64,000 bases of DNA from Mycolicibacterium flavescens (GTDB lineage: Bacteria > Actinomycetota > Actinomycetes > Mycobacteriales > Mycobacteriaceae). Position numbers and translations under genes: made by a program. Positions 15,733-23,669 of this stretch are shown here, one piece after another (position 1 is the first letter of the stretch; each line of letters starts with the position of its first letter). The notes beneath the pieces are model-generated. The model ran no database searches. It saw only the letters and a program-made list of their open reading frames with translations, and had not been told where the DNA came from. Location of the stretch: NCBI RefSeq assembly GCF_001722335.1, contig NZ_MIHA01000023.1, positions 28,073-92,072 of the forward strand. Reading direction: 5' to 3'.

Positions 15733-17976
15733 GTGAACGCTGGACGCGCCGCCTTCAGGGGCTGGGAATGTGGCGGTATTGGTGATGGCGGCGGCGGCCG
15801 GGTCGACGGTGGCGGCGACCTGTAGGTGAGCCTGCGCCTGTCCGCCACTGACCGCGGTGATGGTGAAAACGTCCTGTTCGACCGTGGCAGTGCCGTACGC
15901 GTCGAGGCGCTCTTGCGGGTCTGGAGTGTAGGTGAAAGTCCAGGTTCCGGTGGCGGAGTTGAACACGGGCGCCGAAACCGTGCCGGTGCCGTCGAGAGGT
16001 TGGGTGGTGATCACTTCGAGGTCCGCGAAGCCACTGTCGATGTCGGTGACCGTCACCGTGTAAGTGATTGCGCCCGTGGCGCTTACCGCCGGGGCCGACG
16101 GCACTGCTTGAATGACCGTCGGATCATCGACCGGTGTGATGTTGACCGTGACCGCGGCGGCGGCCTGATCCCCGTCGGGGTCGGTGATGGTGTAGCCGAA
16201 GCTGACCGGCCCGTTCTGGTTTGCGCCCGGGGTGTAAGTGATCGAGCCGTCGCCGTTGACCACCGCGCTGCCATGGGCCGGGGTGGTCGTGACGGTCACC
16301 GTCGGGGCACCGTCCGGGCTGGTGTCATTGCCGAGCACCTGGATCGTGACCGCAGTGTCCTCATCGGTAGTGACCACATCATCGGCGGCCGTGGGAGTGT
16401 CATCGACCGGGGTGATGTGCACCGTAACCTTGGCGGTGTTGCCGTCGACCGTTCCGTCGTTGACCTTGTAGGTGAACGAATCCGTGCCGTTGACATCGGC
16501 CATCGGCGTGTAGGTGAACGAGCCGTCGGCAAGGAGCTCGAAACTGGCGGCCTTGGTCGGGCCGGCCACCAACACCGCCTGCTTGGTGTCACCGTCAGCA
16601 TCGGTGTCGTTGGCCAGAACATTGCCCGTCGACAACGTGGTGTCTTCATCCGTCGTGAACGAATCATCGTTGGCGACGGGCGGATGATTGGTGTTCGCCG
16701 GTGGCGCGACGGTGACACTGATGGTGTCGCTCGCACTGTGGGTTTGGCCGAGGCCGTGGAGATGGTAGCGGGCGACTTTATCGGTCACAGTGACGGTGAA
16801 GGTGTCGGGACCGCTGTAACCGGCATTCGGTGTGTAGGTCCAGGTACCGGCCGCGGCGTCGATGCTGACGGTTCCGTGAGCCGGTGCGCCGACCCCGGTG
16901 GCGGGAACGTTGTAGGACAGCGGGTCGCCGTCGGGGTCGAAACCGTTGAGGGTGCCGATGATCTCGCCGTTGGCCAATGGCTCACCGGTGGTCTGCAGGT
17001 CCAGCGCGGGGGTGGAATTGACGAAGAGCTGGTTGTACTGGCGACGCATCGATTCCACCAGGCCCCAGAGGACCGAGTTGTAGAACGGTGCGCCGGGACC
17101 GAAGACCGGCGCCACGAAACCAGTGAAGGCGTTGAGGACGACGCCGAAAACGGTGGCCGGGACAGCCAGGAACGCCTCGACCAGATTCACAGGTTCGGAC
17201 GCGGGCGCGGGCGCTTCCAGGATGCTGACAGCCTCAACGTGGTTGACGCTCAACAGATTCAGTTGATCATCAGTGCCTGCCAAGCTTCTCGACTGCAGAC
17301 GCGCTTCCGGATTGCTGTCGTCCAGCTCAGGTCCCGAAATCACCGTCTTCGCGCCGGCCAATTCACGGTCGGGCGCGAGATTGGGGTCTGTGCCCCCGGC
17401 CGTCGACACGTGGCTGGGGTCGACCGTTGGCGCCGGTGCGGCAGTAGTCGGGTCGGCAGTCGCGGTGGGCTGGGCCGGCACCGTCGTATCTAGGTCAAAC
17501 GTTGGCGTGGGTTCCGCGGTTTGCGCTGGTGTTGCAGTGGGTGTGGCTCCCGCGTTGTCGATGGTGGTCCCACTGATGATCACTTCAGGGGTGCCGTCAC
17601 CGCCGATGATGGTGGTTGTCTTCCCTTCGATGACCGTGGTCGTCGTCGTGCCCGCATCGGCAGCGGCCGCATCGGCAGCGGTCCCGCCGTTGCTGTCGCC
17701 GCTGCCCTCGGGCCGCGGAGGCGCCGGCTCGGGGTCGGTGGTGTTTGGGCCATCGTCCACTGCAGCGGAGGCTTCGCTGCCCTCCTCGGCCCAAACAATC
17801 CCAGGCGTGGTGGCCACCGCCAGACCGACGCCCAAAGCAACGGCCAAGGCGCCGACGCGCCCGACGTGACGGGCATAACCAGCGACATCAGAGCTGGGCC
17901 GCTGAAGCACAACCGTCTGACCGTCCCTTTGGAGGCGGTCACAACCGGGGACGGCTTTCGCAGCAGCTTTTGCCAT
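13819..17976 (-). CDS. Giant exported repeat protein with Ig/cadherin-like domains
   Basis: 1385 residues. After a basic N-terminus there is a hydrophobic export segment (about 38-64, VGALAVALGVGLAVATTPG) and a long Pro/Thr/Asp-rich low-complexity region (to about 215). A helix-rich stretch with FGPGAPFYNSVLWGL lies at about 270-325. Bacterial Ig/VCBS-like domains follow with typical DPDGDPLSYNV, DDSFTTDEDTTL and DDVVTTDEDTAV motifs (about 330, 437, 533), then a tract of about 13 tandem repeats from residue 749 to the end. It is probably a cell-surface or secreted adhesin-like protein. There is no LPXTG anchor and no enzymatic domain. An island lies on its downstream side. Confidence 0.85.
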   Translation of the reverse strand: MAKAAAKAVPGCDRLQRDGQTVVLQRPSSDVAGYARHVGRVGALAVALGVGLAVATTPGIVWAEEGSEASAAVDDGPNTTDPEPAPPRPEGSGDSNGGTAADAAAADAGTTTTTVIEGKTTTIIGGDGTPEVIISGTTIDNAGATPTATPAQTAEPTPTFDLDTTVPAQPTATADPTTAAPAPTVDPSHVSTAGGTDPNLAPDRELAGAKTVISGPELDDSNPEARLQSRSLAGTDDQLNLLSVNHVEAVSILEAPAPASEPVNLVEAFLAVPATVFGVVLNAFTGFVAPVFGPGAPFYNSVLWGLVESMRRQYNQLFVNSTPALDLQTTGEPLANGEIIGTLNGFDPDGDPLSYNVPATGVGAPAHGTVSIDAAAGTWTYTPNAGYSGPDTFTVTVTDKVARYHLHGLGQTHSASDTISVTVAPPANTNHPPVANDDSFTTDEDTTLSTGNVLANDTDADGDTKQAVLVAGPTKAASFELLADGSFTYTPMADVNGTDSFTYKVNDGTVDGNTAKVTVHITPVDDTPTAADDVVTTDEDTAVTIQVLGNDTSPDGAPTVTVTTTPAHGSAVVNGDGSITYTPGANQNGPVSFGYTITDPDGDQAAAAVTVNITPVDDPTVIQAVPSAPAVSATGAITYTVTVTDIDSGFADLEVITTQPLDGTGTVSAPVFNSATGTWTFTYTPDPQERLDAYGTATVEQDVFTITAVSGGQAQAHLQVAATVDPAAAAITNTATFPAPEGGASSVHGVVLGADGTAARTTYTGDGSAANPYRSTIVVVHPDGTITTKTVDGTPSSPLVGADGTVYQITRTGELSAENFFKTTVTLIHPDGSITTATVDGYPHEGVVLGADGTAAQTTYTVFGSGANPIESTVIVIHPDGTITTETVDGFPVGVVAVGADGTAAQSTNSGNGSVEYPYQTTLMVIHPDGSMSTKTVGGYPDLAGAVVGANGTAAQRTIFGDGSAANPYQTMVTVIRPDGALISETVDGLPSGQSVVVGVDGTAAQITRTGEGDVANQGQSTVTVIHPDGTVTTGTVDGYPTVGGLVVGPDGTAALSTSLGDGSAANPYRITVMVIHPDGTVTTETVDGLPSGQGVVVGVDGTAAQISRTAVGGSANDFETTVTVIRPDGTIITETVVGVSTGDGVLVGADGTVALTTYSGGGSPTNPYQTTITVIHADGTVTAETVGGLPHFGGVVVGADGTVAQTTNTGDGSVANPYQATVTVIRPDGTVITETVDGRAIDSGVVVGVDGTAAQIASSGGSAENPYTMRIMVIHPEGNTTTTEPIDGIPWGHAVVGAEGIVYQTSRIGDGTPASPYRTTVTVIYSDGHTTTTDPIAGAPVAPVVVGADGTAYQTTVTGSGSAADPFVITVSRIAVAQPLAVLV

Positions 17977-18390
17977 AACGCACTCCTGTGGGCTCAGAGT
18001 TTCCGAAGGGAAACGCTTCAGCAGGACGCTAATTACATCGGAGGGCGAAGGAATCGGGTGTTTCCCTATGATCGTTACTTTGCTGCCCTATGCCGGGGTC
18101 GGACCCGCACCACGACGCGCCACCCGACTGCTCAACACCCCGGTCGGCTCCCGTCAGGCGAGCCCGCCTCCCCGCGGCGACGCCCGGAACGTAGGGAAAC
18201 ACCCGATTCCATCGGCCGCCGAAACGACCTAATCTTGAAATGCCTCGGACGGGACGACTACCAAGTCAATCGTCCGGACAGATTTCGGCCCACGGCTCGC
18301 CCATGGGGGGCGTGCGTGTAGCTGCGGGCCATCCCGTCCGAGGCCACCGCGCTCGCGAATTATTGCGACTGTCAATAAACTTCGGCGAGG
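17977..18390. other. Upstream region of the giant gene with a 19-bp inverted repeat
   Basis: A 414-bp region. GGAATCGGGTGTTTCCCTA (18050-18068) is repeated as an exact reverse complement at 18192-18210, and similarity continues to about 31 bp with three mismatches. The GTTTCC/GGAAAC hairpin at 18000-18014 repeats part of the motif closer to the start codon. This could be a regulator-binding array for the giant gene. I see no coding frame here. Confidence 0.55.
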
Positions 18391-18738
18391 TCAGCGCGAG
18401 AGCCGCACCGGAAAAGTCATGCCTCCGCAACCGGTCATGCCCGCCAGCGAAGCCGCATCGATCGTCGTCGTGCACGGAACACCGTCGCTGGTCTGTGTCC
18501 AACTCCAGGTGTTGCCCTGCAAGCGCATCTCCTTGGCCGGAGCACCGCCACCGATGTCCAGACTCGTGCAGTCCGCACCACACGGGGTGAACACCCACGT
18601 CTGCGTCATCGTCGCGCCGTCCCCGATCGTCGCGGTGTACGTCCCGCTCAACGGTTCCGCCACCGCCGGCACCGCCAAGCCCAGTGCCGCAACGACTGCG
18701 ATACCACCTGCCGCCATTCCTCGAATCATTGCCAGCAT
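18391..18738 (-). CDS. Small secreted protein, function unknown
   Basis: 115 residues from ATG 18738 (MLAMIRGMAAGG), with a second ATG at 18729. A signal peptide ends at VPAVAEPL. The mature part (about 90 residues) begins LSGTYTATIGDGATMTQTW and contains four cysteines (PCGADC, VPCTTT, TGCGG) likely to form disulfides. The pattern is that of small mycobacterial secreted proteins of unknown role. Upstream extension to 18867 gives Arg-rich sequence of no coding character. Confidence 0.7.
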   Translation of the reverse strand: MLAMIRGMAAGGIAVVAALGLAVPAVAEPLSGTYTATIGDGATMTQTWVFTPCGADCTSLDIGGGAPAKEMRLQGNTWSWTQTSDGVPCTTTIDAASLAGMTGCGGMTFPVRLSR

Positions 18739-19007
18739 CGATCTCCCCCATCGCAATCCAGCCCCTGCGCCGCCTCGTGGGGCGCACCTGATCATCGCAG
18801 TCGCCGACCCGCCGAATGCCACATTCCGCGAAGATTTGTCGCGCCCGCACATTTGCTGTTCCCACACCGCCGCGGATCGCTACCAACACCACTCCCGTCA
18901 GGGCCTCGATAGCCTGTTTGCTCTAGTACATCCCCCACATCGTGAACCGGTGGCCGTCGGACCCGAGTCCTTGTGTGACGCCGAAACGCGTCTTGTAGAT
19001 TCCGCAT

Positions 19008-19388
19008 ATGCGACTGACCGCGGCCTTCTTTGCCAACCGCTCCGAAGTCGTCGACAACATGCTCAACGTCGAGGGCGCGTTCTGGGCCAGCACCACCGTC
19101 GCGCCCGAATCCACGGCGTTCCGCTGCGACGTCGTCGTCCTCTGCGACACCGAACCCGACGACGTCGGGGCCGAGTTCACGTTGGTCATCGACAGCGAGG
19201 GACCCAGCGGCCCGCTCGCACCGATCTCCCAGGCCTTCACCCTGGCCGGCGAGTCGATGTTCATCTGCATGCCGGCGACGGTGCTGCCGGTCGAACCCGG
19301 CGGCGGCTACCACCGCTACCGCTTCCGCCTCGACGGCCAACACGAGTTCGTCGACGTCCGACTCGCGGTGCGGCTGAGCTTCACGTGA
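19008..19388 (+). CDS. DUF6941-like conserved protein
   Basis: 126 residues. It begins MRLTAAFFANRSEVVDNMLNV and ends with a strand-rich domain (GYHRYRFRLDGQ, VDVRLAVRLSF), the layout of DUF6941-type proteins that start with a short helix and continue as a beta-sandwich. There is no signal peptide or catalytic motif. It stands alone between two genes for secreted proteins. The family name is my best recollection of the pattern; the function is unknown. Confidence 0.65.
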   Translation: MRLTAAFFANRSEVVDNMLNVEGAFWASTTVAPESTAFRCDVVVLCDTEPDDVGAEFTLVIDSEGPSGPLAPISQAFTLAGESMFICMPATVLPVEPGGGYHRYRFRLDGQHEFVDVRLAVRLSFT

Positions 19389-19467
19389 GCCGAAAGCACA
19401 CTGCCCGCGTCGGCCACGCACTACGCTTTGCACAGACCGACCGGTCCCGACGAGCCGAGGGTGGGAC

Positions 19468-19887
19468 ATGATTCGCCGACTGCTTGCCGCCGCTGTCATC
19501 GCCGGCGCCGCCATCTGCGCGGCTCCGCTCGCCACCGCGGACGAGAACGTCTACCCCGATACTCCGGGCCGCTACGCGACCGATGTGCCGGGCATGAGCT
19601 ACGACGCCCACCTCGCCGGACCGTGCACCAACATGGAACTGTTCACCTTCGGTCGCGGCCCCGGCGGCGAAGTCCTGCAGTGTCGCTGGATCGAGAATCA
19701 GTGGCCCCCGGTCTACACCGGCTTCTGGGTTGCCGCCTACGAGCTGTTCGGCGTCCAGGAGGTCGGCTCGCCCTGCCCGAAACCGCAGGCCGCCGCGCAG
19801 GCACCCGACGGCCGACCGTTGCTGTGCCTCGGTCAACGGGGCTGGCAGCCCGGCTTCTTCACCCGCGAAGGTTTCTTCCCGAGGTAG
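19468..19887 (+). CDS. Secreted protein, function unknown
   Basis: 139 residues. A clear signal peptide (MIRRLLAAAVIAGAAICAAP) is cleaved near LATADE. The mature region has Cys residues in PGMSYDAHLAGPCTN, VLQCRW, SPCPKP and PLLCLG, giving two possible disulfides, and Trp/Tyr-rich strands. It is similar in style to other short mycobacterial secretome proteins. It converges on the AraC-type regulator with only 4 bases between stops. Confidence 0.75.
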   Translation: MIRRLLAAAVIAGAAICAAPLATADENVYPDTPGRYATDVPGMSYDAHLAGPCTNMELFTFGRGPGGEVLQCRWIENQWPPVYTGFWVAAYELFGVQEVGSPCPKPQAAAQAPDGRPLLCLGQRGWQPGFFTREGFFPR

Positions 19888-19891
19888 CCGC

Positions 19892-20248
19892 TCAGGCCCC
19901 GCGCAACGTCTGACTCGGCGGTGTGCCGAACGTGCGCTTGTAGAAGCTGCTGAACCGGCCCGCGTGCGTGAAGCCCCAACGGCCGGCGATCGCCATCACG
20001 GTGTCCACCGTCGGATCAGCCACCTGCAGATCCCGGTGCGCACGCTCCAACCGCACCGACCGCAGGTACTCCAGCGGTGTGGTGCCCAGGTGGCGGCGGA
20101 ACGCATACTGCACCGACCGCGGCGTCACGTTGACTGCCGCGGCAATATCGCCGAGCGTGATGTCGCGGTGCGCGTTCTCGTGAATGAACGTCATCGCGCG
20201 CCGCAGCAACGCCGGCTGCGTGCGGGAAGTATCGGCATGAGTACGCAT
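19892..20248 (-). CDS. AraC-family transcriptional regulator (DNA-binding domain only)
   Basis: 118 residues from ATG 20248; an alternative ATG at 20314 would add 22. Nearly the whole protein is the two-HTH AraC domain: DITLGDIAAAVNVTPRSVQYAFRRHLG, then the linker helix, and GFTHAGRFSSFYKRTFGTPPS as the second HTH. There is no sensor domain, so it is much shorter than typical 280-330-residue members. It may act constitutively or with a partner. Divergent from the SRPBCC gene, the likely target. Confidence 0.85.
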   Translation of the reverse strand: MRTHADTSRTQPALLRRAMTFIHENAHRDITLGDIAAAVNVTPRSVQYAFRRHLGTTPLEYLRSVRLERAHRDLQVADPTVDTVMAIAGRWGFTHAGRFSSFYKRTFGTPPSQTLRGA

Positions 20249-20323
20249 CTCGAATTCACATACCCGCGTGTACGTCCGCAAAACGGACCTACCGGCCCGG
20301 TACAACGCTGACATGATTTGCCG

Positions 20324-20812
20324 ATGACCGATCGCCTGGAAGTCCAGCGCCTCATCGCCGCCCCGCCCTCCGACATCTTCCGCGTCCTGGCCGACCCACA
20401 CGGCCACGTCGCCATCGACGCCACCGGCATGCTGCAGGACGCGACCGGTGACCCGGTCCGCGCCGCCGGTGACACCTTCGTCGTGCACATGGACCGCGAG
20501 GCGCTCAACGACTTCCCGCTCGGCAAATACGACGTCACGGTGTCCATCCGCGATTTCGACCAGGACCGACTGATCTCCTGGACGGTCCTGGGCCGGATCC
20601 GCCCGCAGATCGGGCACGTCTACGGCTACCGCCTCGAACCCCACCCCGACGGCACCCTCGTCACCTCGTTCTACGACTGGACCGACATCGACGCGCACTG
20701 GCGCGAAGCCGGCGTCTTCCCCGTCGTCTCCGAACTGGCCCTGCGCGCGACGCTGGGCATCCTCGACCGCACCGTGCGGCGCGGCTACCCACGACCGTCA
20801 ACCCACGGTTGA
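20324..20812 (+). CDS. SRPBCC (START/Bet v1-like) family protein
   Basis: 162 residues. It has the usual N-terminus EVQRLIAAPPSDIFRVLADP and a later strand pattern (SWTVLGRIRPQIGHVYGYRLE, TLVTSFYDWTD) of helix-grip proteins that bind lipids or hydrophobic ligands. A cytoplasmic polyketide cyclase/dehydrase-like role is possible, but the ligand cannot be inferred. It is divergent from the short AraC regulator. Its TGA (20810-20812) falls inside the first palindrome of the downstream operator. Confidence 0.83.
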   Translation: MTDRLEVQRLIAAPPSDIFRVLADPHGHVAIDATGMLQDATGDPVRAAGDTFVVHMDREALNDFPLGKYDVTVSIRDFDQDRLISWTVLGRIRPQIGHVYGYRLEPHPDGTLVTSFYDWTDIDAHWREAGVFPVVSELALRATLGILDRTVRRGYPRPSTHG

Positions 20813-20844
20813 CGATCGCCAGGCGTCAACCTAGAGTTGACGCC
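20796..20844. promoter_or_regulatory. Twin palindromic operator upstream of the Clp-N/HTH gene
   Basis: Two palindromes share the arms CGTCAAC and GTTGACG around 5-base centres: 20796-20814 (centre CCACG) and 20822-20844 (centre CTAGA, arms extended to GGCGTCAAC/GTTGACGCC). Their centres are 28 bp apart, close to three helical turns. The second ends right at the ATG of the HTH-containing gene, which suggests autorepression. Confidence 0.65.
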
Positions 20845-21558
20845 ATGACGCAGCCCGCCAAGATCACCAACCCGGTCCGGCTCGACGACCTCATCGACGT
20901 CATCAAGCAGGTGCACGACGAACCCCTCGACCAGCTCACCGACGCGGTGCTGGCCGCCGAATCACTCGGCGAAATCGCCGACCACCTGATCGGGCACTTC
21001 GTCGACCAGGCCCGCCGCTCGGGCGCCTCCTGGACCGACATCGGCAAGTGCATGGGCGTGACCAAACAGGCCGCCCAGAAACGCTTCGTCCCCAAGCCCG
21101 ACATCCTCGACCCCGACGCCGGGTTCGGCCGGTTCACCCCGCGCGCCCGCAACGTCGTCGTGCAGGCGCAGAACGCCGCACACACTGCGGGCAATCCCGA
21201 GATCAGCCCCGAGCACCTGCTGCTGGCCCTGTTCGCCGAGCCCGACTGCCTCGCGGTCAAGCTGCTCACCGCACAGGGCCTCACCGCCGAGAAGGTGACC
21301 GCCGCCGTGCAGTTACCCGACCGCACCGACGGTGAACTGCCCGCACTCACGCCGTTCAACGGCGCAGCCAAGAAGGTCCTCGAGCTGACGTTCCGTCAAG
21401 CACTTCGCCTGGGCCACAACTACATCGGCACCGAACACATCGTTCTCGCGATGCTGGAAGCCGAGGACGGCAACGGCACCCTGCACCGCCTCGGCGTCGA
21501 CCGCGCCCGCTTCGAGAACGATCTGGCCGCCGCGCTCGAACCGTTCACGAAAGGCTGA
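20845..21558 (+). CDS. Clp N-domain protein with N-terminal HTH
   Basis: 237 residues from ATG 20845. Residues 55-82 (DQARRSGASWTDIGKCMGVT and following QAAQKRF) fit a helix-turn-helix. Residues 95-235 hold two Clp N-terminal repeats (FTPRARNVVVQAQNAAH with ISPEHLLLALF, and LGHNYIGTEHIVLAMLEAE). It has no AAA+ domain, so it is not a Clp ATPase. Family knowledge: such HTH-ClpN proteins are actinobacterial and probably regulate transcription, sensing peptides or stress through the Clp repeats. The twin palindrome directly upstream supports self-regulation. Confidence 0.85.
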   Translation: MTQPAKITNPVRLDDLIDVIKQVHDEPLDQLTDAVLAAESLGEIADHLIGHFVDQARRSGASWTDIGKCMGVTKQAAQKRFVPKPDILDPDAGFGRFTPRARNVVVQAQNAAHTAGNPEISPEHLLLALFAEPDCLAVKLLTAQGLTAEKVTAAVQLPDRTDGELPALTPFNGAAKKVLELTFRQALRLGHNYIGTEHIVLAMLEAEDGNGTLHRLGVDRARFENDLAAALEPFTKG

Positions 21559-21593
21559 TCTCACATCGCCGCTCCCCCAAGCGTCTACATGAT

Positions 21594-22076
21594 GTGAGAG
21601 TGCGACCGTTCGAAGACGTGGTGACCCAGCACGGCGCCACCGTGCTGAAAGTCTGCCGCGCGGTCGTCGGAGCGAACGACGCCGACGACGCGTGGTCGGA
21701 GACCTTCCTGTCGGCGTTGCGCGCCTACCCCGACCTGCCCGCCGACGCCAACGTCGAAGCCTGGCTGGTCACGATCGCCCACCGCCGCGCGCTCGACATC
21801 GGCCGCGCCCGGTCGCGTCGACCCACACCCACCGACACCGCACCCGACATGCCGGCACCCCGCGCCGACCCGGCCGCCCGCGATCCCGACCTCTGGGACG
21901 CGCTGGCCCGCCTGCCCACCAAACAACGGCAGGCCGTCGCCTACCACCACATCGCCGGCCTGCCGTTCGCCGAGATCGCCGCGTTGCTCGGCAACTCCCC
22001 GGTCGCCGCCCGCCGCGCCGCCGCCGACGGCCTCAAGACCCTGCGCAACATCTACCGTGAGGACCAAATGTCATGA
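21594..22076 (+). CDS. ECF-like RNA polymerase sigma factor
   Basis: 160 residues from GTG 21594. The sigma-2 region (VVTQHGATVLKVCRAVVG to AWLVTIAHRRALDIGRARSR) and sigma-4 region (ALARLPTKQRQAVAYHHIAG, then FAEIAALLGNSPVAARRAAA) are both present, with a proline-rich linker. No anti-sigma gene is adjacent. It overlaps the alkyltransferase gene by ATGA (22073-22076), so it could control or be co-controlled with alkylation repair, but that is inference. Confidence 0.85.
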   Translation: MRVRPFEDVVTQHGATVLKVCRAVVGANDADDAWSETFLSALRAYPDLPADANVEAWLVTIAHRRALDIGRARSRRPTPTDTAPDMPAPRADPAARDPDLWDALARLPTKQRQAVAYHHIAGLPFAEIAALLGNSPVAARRAAADGLKTLRNIYREDQMS

Positions 22077-22666
22077 CCGCCAACCTGTTCGACGACATCA
22101 ACGCCGACGCCCCGACCCTGGATCGGCTGCACCGGGTGCTCGAGCAACGCGCCGACACCGAGGGCCTGCTCGACGTCGCCTACCGCACCGTCGACAGCCC
22201 CGTCGGGCCGCTGCTGCTGGCCGCCACCCCGCTCGGCCTGGTCCGGGTGGCCTACGCCGTCGAGGACCACGACGCCGTCCTGGCCCGCCTGGCCGCGACG
22301 GTCAGCCCGCGCGTGCTGCGGGCTCCGCACCGGCTCGACGCGGTCGCAGCGCAACTCGACGAATACTTCGCCAAGCGCCGCACGGCTTTCGACGTCGCCG
22401 TCGACCTGCGCCTCACCGACGGGTTCCGGCGCACGGTCATCGAGCACCTGCGCGGCATCGGCTACGGCCGCCGCGAAAGCTACGCCGCGGTGGCCTCGGC
22501 CGTCGGCAGCCCACGGGCGGTGCGCGCGGTCGGCACCGCCTGCGGGCACAACCCGCTGCCGGTGGTGATCCCGTGTCACCGCGTCGTGCGCTCGGACGGA
22601 TCGACCGGTCAGTACGTGGGCGGGCCGCAGGCCAAGACCACGCTGCTCGACCTCGAAGCCGCGTGA
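22073..22666 (+). CDS. ogt: Methylated-DNA--protein-cysteine methyltransferase
   Basis: 197 residues. Removes alkyl groups from O6-alkylguanine by irreversible transfer to its own cysteine. The active-site motif IPCHRVV is present (Cys at about residue 165), with the preceding GTACGHNPLP and following TGQYVGG segments typical of MGMT/Ogt. The N-terminal extension of about 30 residues is longer than in short Ogt proteins. Coupled by overlap to the upstream sigma factor gene, an arrangement that suggests stress-inducible repair. Confidence 0.93.
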   Translation: MTANLFDDINADAPTLDRLHRVLEQRADTEGLLDVAYRTVDSPVGPLLLAATPLGLVRVAYAVEDHDAVLARLAATVSPRVLRAPHRLDAVAAQLDEYFAKRRTAFDVAVDLRLTDGFRRTVIEHLRGIGYGRRESYAAVASAVGSPRAVRAVGTACGHNPLPVVIPCHRVVRSDGSTGQYVGGPQAKTTLLDLEAA

Positions 22667-22702
22667 GGGAATGAAAGCGCGCGTGCCGCGGTAGAACATT
22701 GC

Positions 22703-23125
22703 ATGAAGCTCAACGACGCGGCCCGCGCGCTGATCGGGCGGGGTGCCGACGCCACCCTGGTGACACTTAACCCCGACGGCAGTCCGCAGGCGACGCTGGT
22801 GTGGGTGGCGCTGCAGTCAACACCGGACGGCGACGAACTCGTCAGCGCGCACCTCGCCGAGCACCAGAAGCTCCGCAACATGCGTCGCGATCCACGTGTC
22901 GCGGTCACGATCCTGTCCCCGGAAGGAGCCGGCGCGGCGATGCGGCCCTATCTGTCGATCAGCGGCACCGCCCGCGTCGTCAAGGGCGGCGCACCCGAAC
23001 TGCTCAAGGAACTGGCCCAGACGCTCAGCAACCCCGATGCGTTCCCGCCCGCCGAAGCGCCGCCGGGTTATCTGACCCGGATCCGCATCGACAAGGTCGG
23101 CGGAGTCGGCCCGTGGCACTCCTGA
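22703..23125 (+). CDS. PPOX-class flavin/F420-dependent protein
   Basis: 140 residues. It has the split beta-barrel pattern of the F420-dependent PPOX family (Rv1155-like): GADATLVTLNPDGSPQATLV at the N-terminus, KLRNMRRDPRVAVTIL in the middle and a C-terminal TRIRIDKVGGVGPW. It is probably a cytoplasmic F420- or FMN-binding reductase; the substrate is unknown. It follows ogt by 36 bases in the same direction and may be co-transcribed. Confidence 0.85.
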   Translation: MKLNDAARALIGRGADATLVTLNPDGSPQATLVWVALQSTPDGDELVSAHLAEHQKLRNMRRDPRVAVTILSPEGAGAAMRPYLSISGTARVVKGGAPELLKELAQTLSNPDAFPPAEAPPGYLTRIRIDKVGGVGPWHS

Positions 23126-23171
23126 CCGGGAAGCGGCTGTAACACGTTTCAGTCTGTGCGATCATGCGTGG

Positions 23172-23663
23172 ATGCGTCGCTGGTTCGTGCTCTTCGTCGC
23201 CGCGCTCGTGGCGTCCGCCGGGTTTGTGGTTGCGCCCGCGTCGGCGGCCATATCGCCGATCGGCCGCCTCGGCGAGACCCTGCAGATCAGCTTCAAGGGT
23301 CTGGTCGCCGACATCACCGTGCACAGCGTCGACCCGTCGCCGATCCCGCCGGGCTTCGGCTATCCCCCGCGCCCGCCGCGCCAGCAGGTCTGGCGGGCCT
23401 GGATCACGGTGCACCCGATCGCGGTGCCCACGCCGTACGCGCAGGGCATCACCTACAGCTTCCGCGGTGTCACGGCCACCGGCGACTCCTATGAGCCGCG
23501 CAACACCGACGCCCCCGATGCGCTGTCGAAGGCGCTGAACAACGCGCCCGCCGGGTCGACGGTCAGCGGCGCGGTGTTCTGGGACTGCTACCGCGACCTC
23601 GTCTCCAACGTCGTGCTGATCGACCGGGTCACCGGCGAACACCTGGCGCAGTGGAACCTCTGA
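23172..23663 (+). CDS. MPT63-like secreted protein (DUF1942)
   Basis: 163 residues. A signal peptide (MRRWFVLFVAALVASAGFVV) ends at PASAAISP. The mature part begins with the MPT63/DUF1942-type GRLGETLQISFKGLVADITV and continues as a strand-rich domain ending in a SGAVFWDCYRD strand. MPT63 is an abundant secreted mycobacterial protein with an Ig-like fold and unknown function; this is a distant relative. A single cysteine is present in the mature chain. Confidence 0.7.
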   Translation: MRRWFVLFVAALVASAGFVVAPASAAISPIGRLGETLQISFKGLVADITVHSVDPSPIPPGFGYPPRPPRQQVWRAWITVHPIAVPTPYAQGITYSFRGVTATGDSYEPRNTDAPDALSKALNNAPAGSTVSGAVFWDCYRDLVSNVVLIDRVTGEHLAQWNL

Positions 23664-23669
23664 CCGCCG

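Noticed and set aside
13819..17976. Reading the giant gene as a PE-PGRS protein
   Set aside because: It lacks a PE domain and Gly-Gly-Ala repeats; the domains are Ig/VCBS-like with a PDG-type repeat.
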